A DNA stretch of 64,000 nt from Magicicada septendecula. Its lineage: Eukaryota > Arthropoda > Insecta > Hemiptera > Cicadidae. The DNA is taken from assembly GCA_034769895.1 (NCBI GenBank), contig CM068372.1:370903258-370967257 (forward strand), written 5' to 3'. Positions 1 through 11,060 of the stretch are shown here, one piece after another. The notes under the pieces are model-generated. The model was given only the letters and a program-made list of their open reading frames with translations. It searched no databases and was not told the DNA's origin. A program made the translations under genes and the position numbers. How positions within the stretch are numbered: the stretch's first letter is position 1; every line of letters begins with the position of its first letter.

Positions 1-1820
1 TTTTGCTTGCGATGTTGAACCTATCCAACACGTCGCCCCACAACACTGAAAGAAAGGCTAACAGACTCAGTTTTTCTAGATATCCAGAAGCTTCATTTCT
101 TGTTACAGTCTTTTCAGTTTCGTCATTGGCAATGGCCTTGAGAGCCTCACATACTTCTTTCCAATCTTTGTTAAGGCTTTTGCAGGCGTCGTCATGTGCA
201 GACAAACGAGTGTTTGATAAGCTCTTTAAACTGAGATTTTCTTTTCTGTTTAGCTCCTTCTGGAGAACTTCCCATCGTTTGGTCGAACTGGAAAAAAACA
301 CGTACAAACCTTGCAGAAGTTCAAAATAATGTGTGCTCTCTTGGCAACACTCAGCTGCGTGCTTCCCGACCAAGTTAAGTGAATTAGCAGAACATGGTGT
401 ATATATAGCCTCAGGGCAGACTTCACGAATTCGAGCCTGCAGACCGCTGTATGCCCCAGACGTGTTGGATGCATTATCATACGATTGACCTCTGCAGTTC
501 TGAATGTCTATGTTATACTTCGATAGCACATCCAAGACAGCTTCAAAAAGCGCTGCTGATCCATGTCCAACGTTGGGAATGAAGCAAAGAAACCTTTCAA
601 CTGGAGTTCCACTTTGTTGAACATATCTAATGATGATAGCTAACTCGTCAACATGAGAAATGTCGGGACTAGAATCAACAACAACTAATACTTTGCAGTC
701 TTGACTTCTTGGACTATTATATTTGTCACCTTATCTGCCATAAGTTGGACAAACTGTTGATATGTAGTTGAAGAAAGATATGAAGTATAGCCTTGTCCAG
801 GATTTCCGTATCTGGCAATGTGCTCAGCTAAGAATGGGTCAAACTTTGCGACCAGTTCAAGACACATGATCAAATTTCCGCTGTTGCTGTTAGTTGGACC
901 AAAATGTTCAGTGTCTCCTCTTAAAGGCAATCCAGCAGATGTTAACGATTGGATCACTGCAACAACTCTCTTTAAGACATTTCGCCAATACAGTTTTCAT
1001 CTTCTACTTGGCTAAAAAGCTGTAAAGAAACGTTTCCACTTCCAGAGGAGCGTGCTCTAGTCTTCATCGCCAACATACAAGATTTATGTTCTGAAGAGTT
1101 TTCATGTTTTTTTAGACTGTCTCCATGCTTCCAGTCATCAAATCCTTCTTTTGCTTGTATTGTTGTGCCCCCAAATAGTTGACAAGGAACACAAAAGAGC
1201 TTTCCTGTACTTTCTGAGTATATCAAGTATGACCTTTTTATTTCTTGTCCATTAACTAGTTTAGTTTTGAAAAAGGCTGGAGAAAGGTAACGGTATTGTT
1301 CTCCAATAAGCCGTTTTGAGGCCTCAAAATTAAGATTATTGATATCCTGTTCAACGCCATGCTTACAAACATAGTCACGTGTTACATTGTTGACTTTCCA
1401 CAAAGCTGGGTCTTTAATAACTTCCACGTTAACTAAAGGAGTATTAACGAAGTTGGTTACATCAAATTCGTTTGAGGACTGACTAATCTCTTTCAGCTGG
1501 TCTGTGTCCAGATTGGGGCTTATTTCGATAACCTCTTCTACCTGGCAGTTATCATCTGGAGACTGAAATGTGTTTTCTGTTGCATTAGTTTTCTTGCTGA
1601 CACTGTTGCTTGTTTCGCCAGTTTCAAGTTCATTTATGAGACTTGTTGATAATTTACATTCACAAGTACAATTATCAGGCTTTTTGAAAAAAGATGAAAT
1701 TTTTTGAGTCTTTTCAATAACTTTACGTTCTTTTTTCGCTTTCAATTCCGCCAATTTTTTGTGCTCAGCTCCACTCAACCGTTTTCTTCCATCGCTCATT
1801 TTGTCTGGAAAAAAGGGCAA
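1..1820 (-). pseudogene. hAT-type transposase with TTF zinc finger and DUF4371 region, 5' part, decayed, cut by window edge
   Basis: Reading leftward from the ATG at 1818-1820, the first 282 codons hold a K/E-rich N terminus with a KISSFFKK box. An acidic linker follows, then a TTF-type zinc-finger region: YRYLSPAFF, a YLIYSESTGKLFCVPCQLFG segment and a W-K...H...S-E-H-K tail (roughly residues 185-250). Near 972-985 the frame shifts by one base and the protein continues through a DUF4371-like part (957 to 685). Other frames out to position 1 still show hAT RNase-H-like signatures such as DNASNTSGAYSG and CSANSLNLVGKHA. This organisation is typical of ZMYM5-like hAT transposases that are repetitive in insect genomes. 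At least one frameshift plus later breaks make it non-functional. The 3' half and the left end lie outside the window. Confidence 0.85.
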
Positions 1821-2620
1821 AATTAGCGATGAAGTTACGGATGAATTTTTTTATTAAAAAAAAAAATTTTTTAATTGGAAGCAAGAAATATGTTTTTAAA
1901 TCAAGTTTTTTGGAAGAAAAATTGTTCATTAGTTTAACCCTCCGTCGGTCGCGCGGTCCACTAGAACACGGTAGGTCGCGCGCGGAGTCTCACTCCGCTT
2001 AGATGATTTCTTCTCTTTATCAGTGTTTTAAGTGGTTAATGTACGTTACATGCAAATATATATGTGTGTACACTTTTAATACACATTATTTAAACAAATA
2101 AATAGTAAGTTATAAGTAAATAAATAATTAAATAAGTACATTTATTCAAAACATAAAATGTCACGCGCGGAGACAAACTCCGCAATATGTAAAACACTGC
2201 AGATCGCGCGTGGAGTGTCACTCCGCAGTTATATTCCTTACTTAGTGACAGCAACCAGCACACTAGAAATGGATAGGGATGGCAACGATATATCGATAGT
2301 TGAAATTTATCAATAAATTTCTAAATATATCGATATATTTTTATCGATATACGTTATTTATATATTTTTGGATTATATCGATACATGTCTACAAACGCGA
2401 TATATATCGTTTTTTTGTTATTGATTTAAAAAATGTAAAACATTAAATTCATTTCTCTTAAAATGATGTTTTAATAAGGTTGTAACAAATTGTGTTTTAG
2501 TACTTCAACCCTCTAACGGTAAGGTGGACTTTTACGCATGCAAGGTAAGGTCTCGAAACGCCGCAAATTTATCCTTCCTTGGATCTCTCGAAATTTTGTC
2601 GTCAAATCGTAAGTTCTGGA

Positions 2621-3454
2621 TTAGAAAAGAGAATCTTTTCTGTGACATTGAACAGCCGGTCCATAGATTACAGAAAACATATCATGAAGACATAAACCAG
2701 AGTTCTTCAAAACACCGCTCATATACAACAGCCCAATAAGAGCTCTTATCTCTATCAGGTTTGTGGGAGATGTAAACCACTGTACAGATTGGTATTTGAT
2801 CTTCGATCTTTCTATTTCACTGTTAGTGTGGAGAACAATTTTTTCCAGCATCTCATCGATTACAAATAAAGAAAACAATTGTACCTCATCAACGATCCCT
2901 CGAGCATCGCCTTTTGGTCCGGGCAGGTGTGTGATAACATTTAAAGATGAGGTTCGTGAAAATTTGGAGCGTACCGGTTTGTTCGTCCAGATGGTTTCTT
3001 CGTCTTTCCCCAATTCAAAAATCCTGTCATCATCAGTGTTTTCATAGGCAGTGTTGCCAGGTCAATGCTCTTTTCCCCACATGGCTACTCAAAATTTCTC
3101 CACTTTGCTATCAAAATCCCCACTGCCACAAATGCGTGTGCTTTATGCAAAGTGTCACCACATTTTATAGAGTCTGAGTGTATTCTAAATGTTTAAACAT
3201 TATTACAAGAATGACATAAATATTAAAAACGTGTTTGAAGTACAATAAAAAAAATCGTCAGCACTGCTACAATCCTGTGTCCCTTCAGCTAAGTCAAACT
3301 TGTCATCTTCGTTATCGCTGTCTATAAGAATGTTATCTTCAGTCTCGGAAACTTCTTTGTCAAAATCTTCTTCTAAGTCTGAGTCTTCTTCTTCTTGCCT
3401 TTGAAACTCTGCTAATATTTCTTCAGCAGTGTACAATATTTTGTTACAAGCCAT
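2621..3454 (-). pseudogene. piggyBac transposase, N-terminal fragment
   Basis: The start is the ATG at 3452-3454. The first 70 residues are acidic (EEILAEFQRQEEEDSDLEED and onward), as in piggyBac-derived (PGBD) N termini. The frame then breaks over about 190 bp (3014-3202). It resumes with W-T-N-K-P-V-R-S-K-F, HLPGPKGDARG, FVIDEMLEKIVLHTN and IEIRALIGLLYMSGVLKN, matching the start of the DDE_Tnp_1_7 domain. It ends in CHRKDSLF. The aspartate-bearing catalytic core and the C-terminal cysteine-rich domain are absent, so an internal deletion has joined the N-terminal part directly to the left end. It cannot encode an active enzyme. Confidence 0.82.
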
Positions 3455-3499
3455 TATGCAAAAAATAAAAAATGAATAGAAAATCTAAATTCAATGAAA

Positions 3500-4120
3500 A
3501 AAGTCACAGTAATTAGAGTAAATTGTATTCTATTGTCCACTCAATGGTACTGTCTGGCTCTTACACGTGTTAGTATTGCTATGATGCCAGAGCAATGTCA
3601 ACCATACTCTACTACGCTTTTTCGTGAATCGTAACATGTACACAACGTGTAGACATTCCAAAATATACGATTGTTGATGTCTAGGCTCGACTTTGGAGAA
3701 ACATTGTAACAGATACAACTCGATAAGTCACTGGTTACAAAATTACAAAATAATGGCAAGTGTTGTGTTCATGTTTAGTCTACAAAACAAGACTAAACAT
3801 TAGTTACAGTACTACGTATGTATAAAGTTCACAAGCCATACATTCTTACGAAACTGCAAAAAAATATATAGGAAGCGTTGAAAAATTTTAAAGCATTTTT
3901 GGTAAGGTCGGTCGCATCCGACCCGAAAAGAGAAGTGCCCGGAAAAAACAAACAGTGATCGAGGAACAATTACCTGGAAACTGGGGTTATTCCTATGCCT
4001 TCCCTATGAATGACTCAGAGGGTATCTTAGTGTTAAACCGTTTGGAGAAAAGTTAGAATGGAGAGATGTTCGGAACAATTGAGCATGAGTCGGATCCGAC
4101 CCGCACGTTACCATTAGAGG
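3500..4120. other. Non-coding part of piggyBac B upstream of the transposase start
   Basis: About 600 bp between the transposase ATG and the right end of piggyBac B. It holds 5' leader sequence and paired GATCCGACCC-like subterminal motifs near 3905-3925 and 4085-4100. I see no coding signature. Confidence 0.5.
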
Positions 4121-5150
4121 GTTAATAATGAGATTAATTTATTACTATCTGCTATAAACAATGTCGGGATTTTTTGTCGTGCTCGTGCAACACTGCATTG
4201 CATTGGAATTGGAGTTGGACAGCAGTGCAGACTGAGAGCTTGCGGTCATTGGCTCATATATCAGTCTTACCGATATATCGTAATATATCGATATATTTCA
4301 AGCAATATATCGGATATATCGATATAGCTGTTACGATATATCGGAAGACCGATATATCGATATACAAATCAATGTTGCCATCCCTAGAAATGGATAAAAT
4401 GTAGCAGGGTGGGCGAGTCCATGTGAAAGCGGAAGCTACTAGGCCGCTCAAGGTCGCGGCAGCACTACCAACGTCAGAAAACTTAAATTCCCTCATTGCG
4501 GAGTCTCACTCCGCGGCGCGACCGACGGAGGGTTAATCATTCTGTCAACATGAAAAAAACAAATGATAAAATTCAAAATCAAAACAAACATAAAGAATGG
4601 GCGTGGCCAGCTTAAACTTGGTCAGAAGATCTGTATTTCTAAAATTTATGCATGTAGCGAAAACCAGCTTTATAACTCAATTTTTTCTCGAGTTATCTAA
4701 GAAAATCGATTTTCAAATAATCCTCAAAATGAGGCGTGGCAGTAATTCAAACGCCTTCAAAATTTGGCAGAGTGATCCTTGGTATAAGGTAGGGTTGCCA
4801 GACGTCCCGTATATACGGGATTGTCCCGTTTTTTCACGAACTGTCCCGCGTATTTTATTCAAAACTGCAGTAAAATAAATTAACATTTAAGTAGAGGTGC
4901 TCAGACGACCGCATAACAGTTGGCAACACTACCTAGTCAAGGCCAACCACCGTTAGTTGTCATCAACTTGTTATATGAATCACTTGTTGTTTAGTTTATC
5001 ATCTGTTGTTGTCACGTCTCAACTCTTTGTTACGCTATATTTGCGTGGTTCAATTGTGCGATATTTAGTGTTGTGTGTTGCTGCCGGTAGCCGGTTATTA
5101 CCAGTTGCTGTAAATCATTAATTTCATTGGTATTTTGTAACTATAATATA

Positions 5151-7160
5151 ATGCCAAAACGTAAGTGTTGTTTTAACGATGATTATACTAAATAGTGGGA
5201 TTTTATTCGAAGAGGCGAACAAGAACATGAAGCTACCTGTAGGTTGTGCAGTTGTACTTTTAGTATTGGTCATGGTGGGAAAGCAGACATTGTACAACAT
5301 ATTCAAACACAAAAATCAGACTAAATATCACTATAATATTGACGACTCGGAACACTAAGTTTTTTATAAGTAAAAAAGTAAAGTTTTACCTTACAGCCTA
5401 AACCGGCTTTTACCTATAGAAGGCTTCATCAGAGGCTGTCGTTAGTCAGAACGAAATCCAAGAACAAAAATCAGATTCCAGTTCCATCATCCTCGAAACC
5501 TGTAAGTAGTTATTTTTTAAAAAGACATTCAGATGAAGATGACAAAGTAACTGCAGCTGAAATGACAATGGTGTATCACACTATTAAACATCACCAATCG
5601 TTCAGTTCCAGTGACTGCAATAACAAACTTTTCAGCACCATATTCCGGGACTCAAAAATTGCCGAAAAATGTTCTAGTGCCCGAACTAAATGTACAGCCT
5701 TAATTAAAAATGTGATTGCACCTCAATCAGTAAAACATGTCATAACTGTTGTAAAGAATGAAGCCAATTTCTCTGGGATTTCTACCGATGCTTCTAATCA
5801 TAATAACGAAAAAATATTTCCTGTTACTGTACAATACTTCACCCCCCAAAATGGTATGGGAATTAAGTTAATCAAAGTTTCTTCTTTGCCAAATGAAACA
5901 TCTGACGCTATTGTAGAACTGTGTACTACAACTTTAGAATCGTACGAGTTGGATGTAAAAAAATGTGTAGCCTTTTGCGTCGATAATTGCAATACGAACT
6001 TTGGCGGCCGTCAACGTCTTGGGACTAATAATGTGTTTTATAAATTGAAAACAACTTTGAATGGTGACATGGAAGGAATTGGTTTCCCTGCACATTTACT
6101 GCACAGTACAATGCGCACAGCTGCAGATACATTGTCAGTTGATGGAGAAGTTATTGTAATGAAAATATTTTCGCACTTTAGTACATATACTGTGCGAAAT
6201 GAACGTCTGAAGGATTTTTGTGAATTTCTAGGGGTTAAGTATCAAACAATTGTATCGCATTCTAAGACGCGCTGGCTGTCACTGTCAAATGCCATTGAGA
6301 GAATTTTAAAACTGTTCCCAGCTTTGAAGTCATATTTTCTTTTGCTTGAACACCCGCCAAAGATACTGTTTGATTTCTTTTCATCTCCTTTAAGCGAGTG
6401 CTATTTGAATGTAGTACACAGCCTCCTTCATGCTCTCAAAATGAAGATTTTAGAAATGGAGGGTGGAGATAAGAGCACTGTAGATGTTTTGGGCACCCTT
6501 AAAGAAACAGAGAAGATCTTTAAGGAACGACATGATGAGAATTTTATTCCTATCAGTGTAAAAACTCTAATTAAATCGGAAGATATACTATCAGAAAAGG
6601 CAGAAGAGTTTGTATCTGAGGTCCAACGATTTTATAAAATTGGTTATGATTACCTTCGAAGCTGGATGGACGCCCTGAATAAATATGACGTATATTCGTG
6701 GATGAAGCTTAATAGTTCACCAACATGGCAGCAATTGGAAGAGAGTTGTGTGGCTTTAAAAGAGAAGAATCTAGGTATTGACGACAATGAACTTTTCACG
6801 GAATGGAGCAATCTTCGTGAATTTGTTACAAACGAGCTTGAAAAAAATAAAGAAAACTGGACTGAAATTTCAACTCAGCATAAGTGGGTTCGTTACCTAA
6901 GTGCTTGTGAACTTAAATGTCAGTACACGCAACTGCTGATAATCTGTCAGTATGTTTTCAGTATCCCTGCACATGTGGAAAGGATTTTTTCAATGATGTC
7001 TTTGCAATGGACGAAGGAGCGCAACCGCTTAGAATTATCTACAGTTGAAGCTATTTTGCAGATTTTAGTCAACGAAAGGAAGTCGTGTTCTGAATTCTAC
7101 AGCAATGTTTTGGAAGATAAAAACTTTTTGAAAATCGCAAAGAGTTCCAACAAGTATTGA
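5151..7160 (+). pseudogene. hAT transposase (BED finger, RNase H-like core, hAT dimerisation region), interrupted
   Basis: Translation from the ATG at 5151 gives a short BED-finger region (CRLC, then HGGKADIVQHIQ), with an in-frame TAG after about 14 codons. The frame is then broken by a 125-bp insertion. Downstream, an uninterrupted 532-residue frame (from 5562) carries the rest: the catalytic-type aspartates STDAS (residue 76) and CVDNCN (residue 141), an AHLLHSTMRTAAD segment, and RWLSLSNAIERIL. The C-terminal hAT dimerisation region near residues 455-510 has the VERIFSMM signature and ends close to the stop. Because most of the core is intact, the lesions are likely recent. The N-terminal DNA-binding finger is separated from the core, so the protein should be inactive unless another start is used. 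Confidence 0.9.
5321..5445 (-). mobile_element. Penelope-like element 3' tail, 125 bp, antisense in the hAT gene
   Basis: This segment is the reverse complement of the tail seen at about 54828-54952: the same CAGCCTCTGATGAAGCC, TATAGG, AAGCCGGTTTAGGCTGTAAG and GTTCCGAGTCGTCAATATTA blocks. It is flanked by TCAGA on both sides (5316-5320 and 5446-5450), consistent with a target duplication. It is a severely 5'-truncated insertion separating the BED finger from the transposase core. Confidence 0.85.
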
Positions 7161-7566
7161 AGTTAAAACGATAAAAACAAAAATAAATTAAAAAATAATA
7201 AATAATAAAATTATTAATAGGGTCTGCTTTTGTAACGCTATTCTGTTTGTAAGATTTATTATATTAATTAAATACTTCAAAAATTAGGCATACATGGTTA
7301 TTTTCTTAAATGTCCCGTATTTTCATTTTTAAAAAGTGGCAAGCCTAGTATAAGGGCTACCTACATACCAAATTTCATGTCTCTAGCTCTTGTAGTTTCG
7401 GAGGAGTTGTGTCCACGGACGGACGGACATGGCTTAATCAACTCAGTTTTTGATCCTGAGTCAGAATATATATACATTGTCATACCGGAAACGCTTCCTT
7501 TTGGGTGTTACAAACGTATGGACAAAGCTATAATACCCTAGGTGTAGCCTGTAGGGTATAATAAAT

Positions 7567-8097
7567 GTGTATTAAGCGTATTAGCTGGACTCTTTGCACA
7601 CACTGCAACAAACAAACTCACAAACTTTCAGCTTTATAATATTATTAAGATTAACTTAGACATTATATTAAAATCCTAGACCTAGCCTACCTTATGTTTG
7701 GTGACCACGTTCCAAGTAATACTACAATATTATTTTACACAAGAAACAAAAGAAAAAGTAAGATGAGACTAATCGCTCAAGATTTTCCCATAAATCAACG
7801 ACATTCAACTAACACTAACACTCAACACTGCAGTCTGCACTGACACTTGACAGATTGTGCGATCCCAGCGCCCCTACCTCTAAACTAGTTCGCTCCTGAT
7901 CAGCTGCTCTCTACGCCCTCGCGCATGCGTCTGACAGCAAGTGAGATCATTCCATTCCAGCTTTACCACTGACAAAGCGTTATACTTGTGGAGTTGACGT
8001 CCCAACTCCCAAGATAACTTTCTACTCAAGTACTGTGCGGTATTCTGCCGCTTATGGTACCTGAATTATTAAAAGGTGCCGCCCCGGGCTATAGCCC
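7567..8097. other. Unassigned sequence between the dispersed repeat and the Gypsy-like protease fragment
   Basis: About 530 bp with no convincing coding region. It contains a GC-richer stretch (7860-7930) and a short palindrome around CCCCGGGCTATAGCCCG at 8082-8098, next to where the protease reading stops. It may be the flank or a deletion scar of the retrotransposon to the right. I did not find a copy of that element's LTR here. Confidence 0.35.
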
Positions 8098-8098
8098 G

Positions 8099-8311
8099 TC
8101 AAGCCCCCCTGTAAATACGGCCATGGCGTAGGTATATCTCCACTTTTCCATACACTTTTACAGGCCGTCCAGTAGCTGTTCGCAAGCTGCAAGAGCACCA
8201 GATTGGCTTGAGATCTTTCACCACGTCGGGGCGCACAATAGAAACTGTTGCGCCTGTGTCAACTGTAATCGAGGTTGGCCTTTCTTGAACAAATCCGGTA
8301 ACTACAATCAC
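8099..8311 (-). pseudogene. Retropepsin (aspartic protease) fragment of Gypsy-like element B
   Basis: Translation gives VIVVTGFVQERPTSITVDTG, with the catalytic motif DTGA (residues 18-21). Next come VSIVRPDVV, a T-A-T-G-R-P flap-like segment and an EIYLRHGRIYRGA end. This matches the N-terminal half of a retroviral-type protease from a Ty3/Gypsy pol. The reading stops early and the second half (normally an ILG-D motif) is not found. It lies on the same strand as the gag at 26853-28210 and was separated from it by the nested insertions. Aspartic protease is confident; assignment to the same element is inferred from strand, family and order. Confidence 0.75.
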
Positions 8312-8886
8312 GTTACTTTACGGTGGCCTCTCCATAGCTGCGCGAAAAGTGGGGGTAGTGGGGAGACTCAGTGTGCTAAGTTGTAACACTTCATTTCAAA
8401 AACGTCCGTCTTACTGTTGCTACAGCCGGCTGTATGGGTGCCCTTAAATATTTAATTATTACAACTCGGGTTTTACACATTTGTTGACATTTCCGGATTT
8501 CATTCAACTAACTACTATTTATAATTCTACTCAGTATTACTCGAAATTGTGTGAAATATGTATTTGTAATACCATAACAATGTTATTTGTTACATAATGT
8601 AAATAATAAATAATTACAAGTGTAAAGCAACCAAGTGGAATACTAATAGAAGAAATAGAGAAATCTGAATCTAAAATGACCATAAATATGCTTTATGCAA
8701 GTGCTGCTAAAATAGGACCTAAACGAAAAAAGTGGGTAAAAGTGGGTAACCACGCATAAAAATGTGCATACTTTATATAAAATATCACATAAAATCGAGC
8801 CCATTAATTTTTCTTGCATTTAATACAATTATTAATACAAATTTTAAAATTAATATGTAAGTAATGAATGTAAGTAACTTACCGAC

Positions 8887-10282
8887 TTATAAAGAAGTAT
8901 ATACGAAGTCAGAATGAACTGGGAATTCAGTATCATGCTCCAAGTCCGGCGATGTTTCTCTGTCCAAAATTACTTCAACACCGGAGATATAGCTGCCATC
9001 GTCTGAAGAAGATTCAGCGCTTGATAGGTCATCGTCGTCGTCGTCGTCATCGTCATCATCATCTTCGTCTAAGTTAATTACAAGCATATCTTGCATTTCA
9101 TCTGTTACTCCTTCTCTTTCCAAATATTCGTCTTCAATTTTAATTACATGTTCACACACTGATGTCCATTGTTGTTTTTCTATTGATTGGCATGCTTGCC
9201 TAGTTAAATCTATTATGTTTTTATTATCAAAAGTGGTGTTGTTTTTTGCAATAGAGTGTTTAAGTTGAGCCCAAATAAGTTCTATGGGGTTTAGATCAGG
9301 ATGATACGGAAGTAGACGAATAACAGTGTGGCCGTGATTTCCTAAAATACTATCTATTTTATAGGGGTTTTCTAACGGTTTATTCATTTTTACTAACTTA
9401 TGTAGCTCTGGTTTAAACATATTCGGTGTAAAAGGAATGTTTTTATTAGATAACCACTGCATTAACTTACTTTTTGAAGAATTTGATGTGGGACATTTTT
9501 CAGATTGGTAATTGTGGTATGGTGCATTATCTAATACGAACACTGAGTTTTTTGGTAATCCCGGAATTAGCTTTTCAACTAACCATTTCTCGAAATTTAT
9601 ACTATTCATATCCCCATGATAATCACCTGTTTTCTTTCCCGATTTAAAAACCAATAAGGCACCATCGATGAACCCTTGATCTGTACCCGCGTGAACTATT
9701 ATGAATCTGTCTCCTATATTTAACGGTACACTCGCGCCTTCACCACTTTCGTCGTACCACAACTTTTTTACTGCATGAGACGTGTGTATTTATCTCATCT
9801 GTGTAAACGATTGGCCGGTTTTCTGTCCTGAATTGTTTTATTTTCCTAAGGTATTCAATTCTTTTTGCTCTTGACGTTCATTTAACACACTTCTATTATT
9901 TCTAATCTTCTTCCACTTAAACCCTAAGTTTATAATAACTTTCCTTAAACATGATAAGGTACCTTGAAAGTTTACACCAGACTTCAGAAGTTGATGAAGT
10001 TTTCGTAGCGTAGGATATATTTTTTTGTGTTGTCGTAAAATTTTAAGTTGTTCGTCTTATCACACATTTATCAAAATCATCAATATTAGATTTTGTTGAC
10101 CTCCTCTTTCTTTCTTTACGAGGTGTTATAAAGTGTGGTGACTGTTCATTTTCTATTGTTATACCATCACTTTTAATACGGCGAATCGTTCTTTCAGAAA
10201 CTCCTGTTGCTGACGGTATTCGTTTTTGAACCTTTTTTAGTGGAATACTAATAGTAGGGGGAAAATAAGGGTTCTGACCCAC
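8887..10282 (-). pseudogene. DDE_3 (IS630/Tc1-mariner-like) transposase, main part
   Basis: Downstream of the palindrome insertion, the fragment 10250-10043 gives an N-terminal helix-turn-helix (PLKKVQKRIPSATGVSERTI). After frame breaks a VYTDE segment near 9815 offers the first catalytic aspartate. The 291-codon frame 9762-8887 has the second aspartate in FVLDNAPYHN and the third acidic residue in YHPDLNPIELIWAQLK. The C terminus has an unusual run of about 13 acidic residues (mostly Asp), encoded by a GTC/ATC triplet repeat at 9030-9070. Homologous uncharacterised transposases are common in aphids and other insects. Frameshifts between 9763 and 10043, plus the 16-kb insertion near the N terminus, make it inactive. 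Confidence 0.85.
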
Positions 10283-10309
10283 AAAGGAATGCCGCCTTTC
10301 CCACGGTCT

Positions 10310-10735
10310 AGATCAAAGAGATGCCGCCGTTCCCACGGTCCAGGATTTTTTCCCACGCTCTCCCCACCACCGCTGGACCACAGCATCCCAAAGGACCGCG
10401 AATTTCCGCGAATAAATTTTTTTATTTTTTTTTTAATTTGATATTTTTATTTTTTTAATTAAATTGATTTGCATATCCGCGAATATATGCCGCCTTTCAC
10501 GAGCCTAAATCACTTTCACTTTCTAATTTCCGCGAATATAATTTTTTATATGCAGCCTTTCGCGAGCCTAGATCACTTTCACTTTCTACTGGACCACAGC
10601 ATCCGCGACTTTTTCGCTGATCTGTGTCAAGATCCGCGACTTTTTCGCGTATCTGGACCACAGCATCCGCGAATATAATTTTTTTTTATATGCCGCCTTT
10701 CGCGAGCTTAGATCACTTTCACTTTCTATCACTTG
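10310..10735. repeat. Subterminal repeat cluster of the palindrome, left arm
   Basis: Several copies of two motifs alternate: TGGACCACAGCATCC and a CCGCCTTTCGCGAGCCTAGA type followed by TCACTTTCACTTTCTA, with AATTTCCGCGAATA between them. The mirror cluster is at about 25805-26230. A further copy of the GGACCACAGCATCC motif occurs at the inner end of the arm (17808-17821 and its mirror). Candidate protein-binding or recombination repeats of the element. Confidence 0.7.
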
Positions 10736-11060
10736 ATGCAATATTAAATATATGATCGGGGAGTACCAACCTTGCATGAGTTCAAATTTGTTATAATGTA
10801 TATTAAATCTATATGATCAGGTTTACCAACCTATGGTGGGGGGTTCCGACTTGAAGCATTATAGTGTATATATTAAATATATGATTAGGGTTACCAACCT
10901 TGCATGAGTTCAAATTTGTTGTGTGTTATAATGTATATTAAATCTATATGATCAGGTTTACCAACCTATGTATGGGTTCAAACTTGATATGTGTGTGTAT
11001 TATAGTGTATATTAAAATATATGATCAGGGTTACCAATCCTGCATTATTGTGTGTGTGTA
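10736..11060. repeat. AT-rich reiterated units in the left arm
   Basis: Four to five imperfect units contain TATATGATCAGG or GATTAGGG, then TTACCAACC, then GCATGAGTTCAAATTTG and TATAATGTATATTAAAT. The right arm has fewer units at 25617-25800, which accounts for part of the length difference between the arms. Confidence 0.65.

Larger units (their letters stand above)
2509..4121. mobile_element. Second piggyBac element (piggyBac B), internally deleted, nested in the hAT MITE
   Basis: The left end CCCTCTAACGGTAA (from 2509) pairs with the right end TTACCATTAGAGGG (to 4121), 13 of 14 bases. The right flank is TTAA (4122-4125). The left flank reads TCAA (2505-2508), one substitution from TTAA. 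GGATCCGACCC- and GCATCCGACCC-type subterminal motifs occur near 3915 and 4092. Inside is a truncated piggyBac transposase on the minus strand. Confidence 0.8.
2274..4386. mobile_element. hAT-type non-autonomous element nested in piggyBac A
   Basis: The terminal inverted repeat TAGGGATGGCAAC occurs at 2274-2286, and its complement ends at 4386. The 8-bp target duplication GAAATGGA is at 2266-2273 and 4387-4394, as expected for hAT. Both subterminal regions (2287-2410 and 4255-4370) are dense in palindromic TATCGATATA-type motifs, probable transposase-binding or hairpin-forming DNA. After removing the nested piggyBac (2509-4121) about 500 bp of non-coding MITE remains. Confidence 0.88.
1938..4532. 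mobile_element. piggyBac-type MITE (piggyBac A), split by a nested hAT element
   Basis: The ends are a perfect 17-bp terminal inverted repeat, CCCTCCGTCGGTCGCGC, at 1938-1954 and its complement ending at 4532. Each end is flanked by TTAA (1934-1937 and 4533-4536), the piggyBac-superfamily target. Subterminal palindromic motifs of the form GCGGAGT-n-ACTCCGC recur near 1980, 2170, 2205 and 4497. Without the insertion at 2274-4386 the element would be about 480 bp, with no coding capacity of its own. It lies upstream of the start of the hAT reading frame at 1820. Confidence 0.9.
4790..7347 (+). mobile_element. hAT element carrying a BED-type transposase gene
   Basis: The ends are TAGGGTTGCCA (4790-4800) and TGGCAAGCCTA (7337-7347), 10 of 11 bases complementary. 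The exact 8-bp target duplication GTATAAGG is at 4782-4789 and 7348-7355. Both ends also carry a TCCCGTAT subterminal motif. Length is 2558 bp, within the range of autonomous hAT elements. The coding region is interrupted by a Penelope-like tail at 5321-5445. Confidence 0.93.
4594..7566 (+). repeat. Dispersed arthropod repeat of uncertain class, split by a hAT element
   Basis: The segments 4594-4789 and 7356-7566 join cleanly across the hAT target duplication. The right half has a tail typical of a widely dispersed arthropod repeat: GGACGGACGGACATGG, TTTTTGATCCTGAGTCAGAA, CGGAAACGCTTCC, and a final GGGTATAATAAA. Similar tails occur in fly and other insect genomes. I cannot assign the superfamily from this sequence alone. 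Confidence 0.5.

Noticed and set aside
3040-3202. A small CAGTGTTGCCAG...CAGCACTG hAT-like insertion in the piggyBac transposase
   Set aside because: The ends are only loosely complementary and no 8-bp flanking duplication could be found.
7860-8097. 3' LTR of Gypsy-like element B
   Set aside because: Direct comparison with 28297-28917 shows no shared block.
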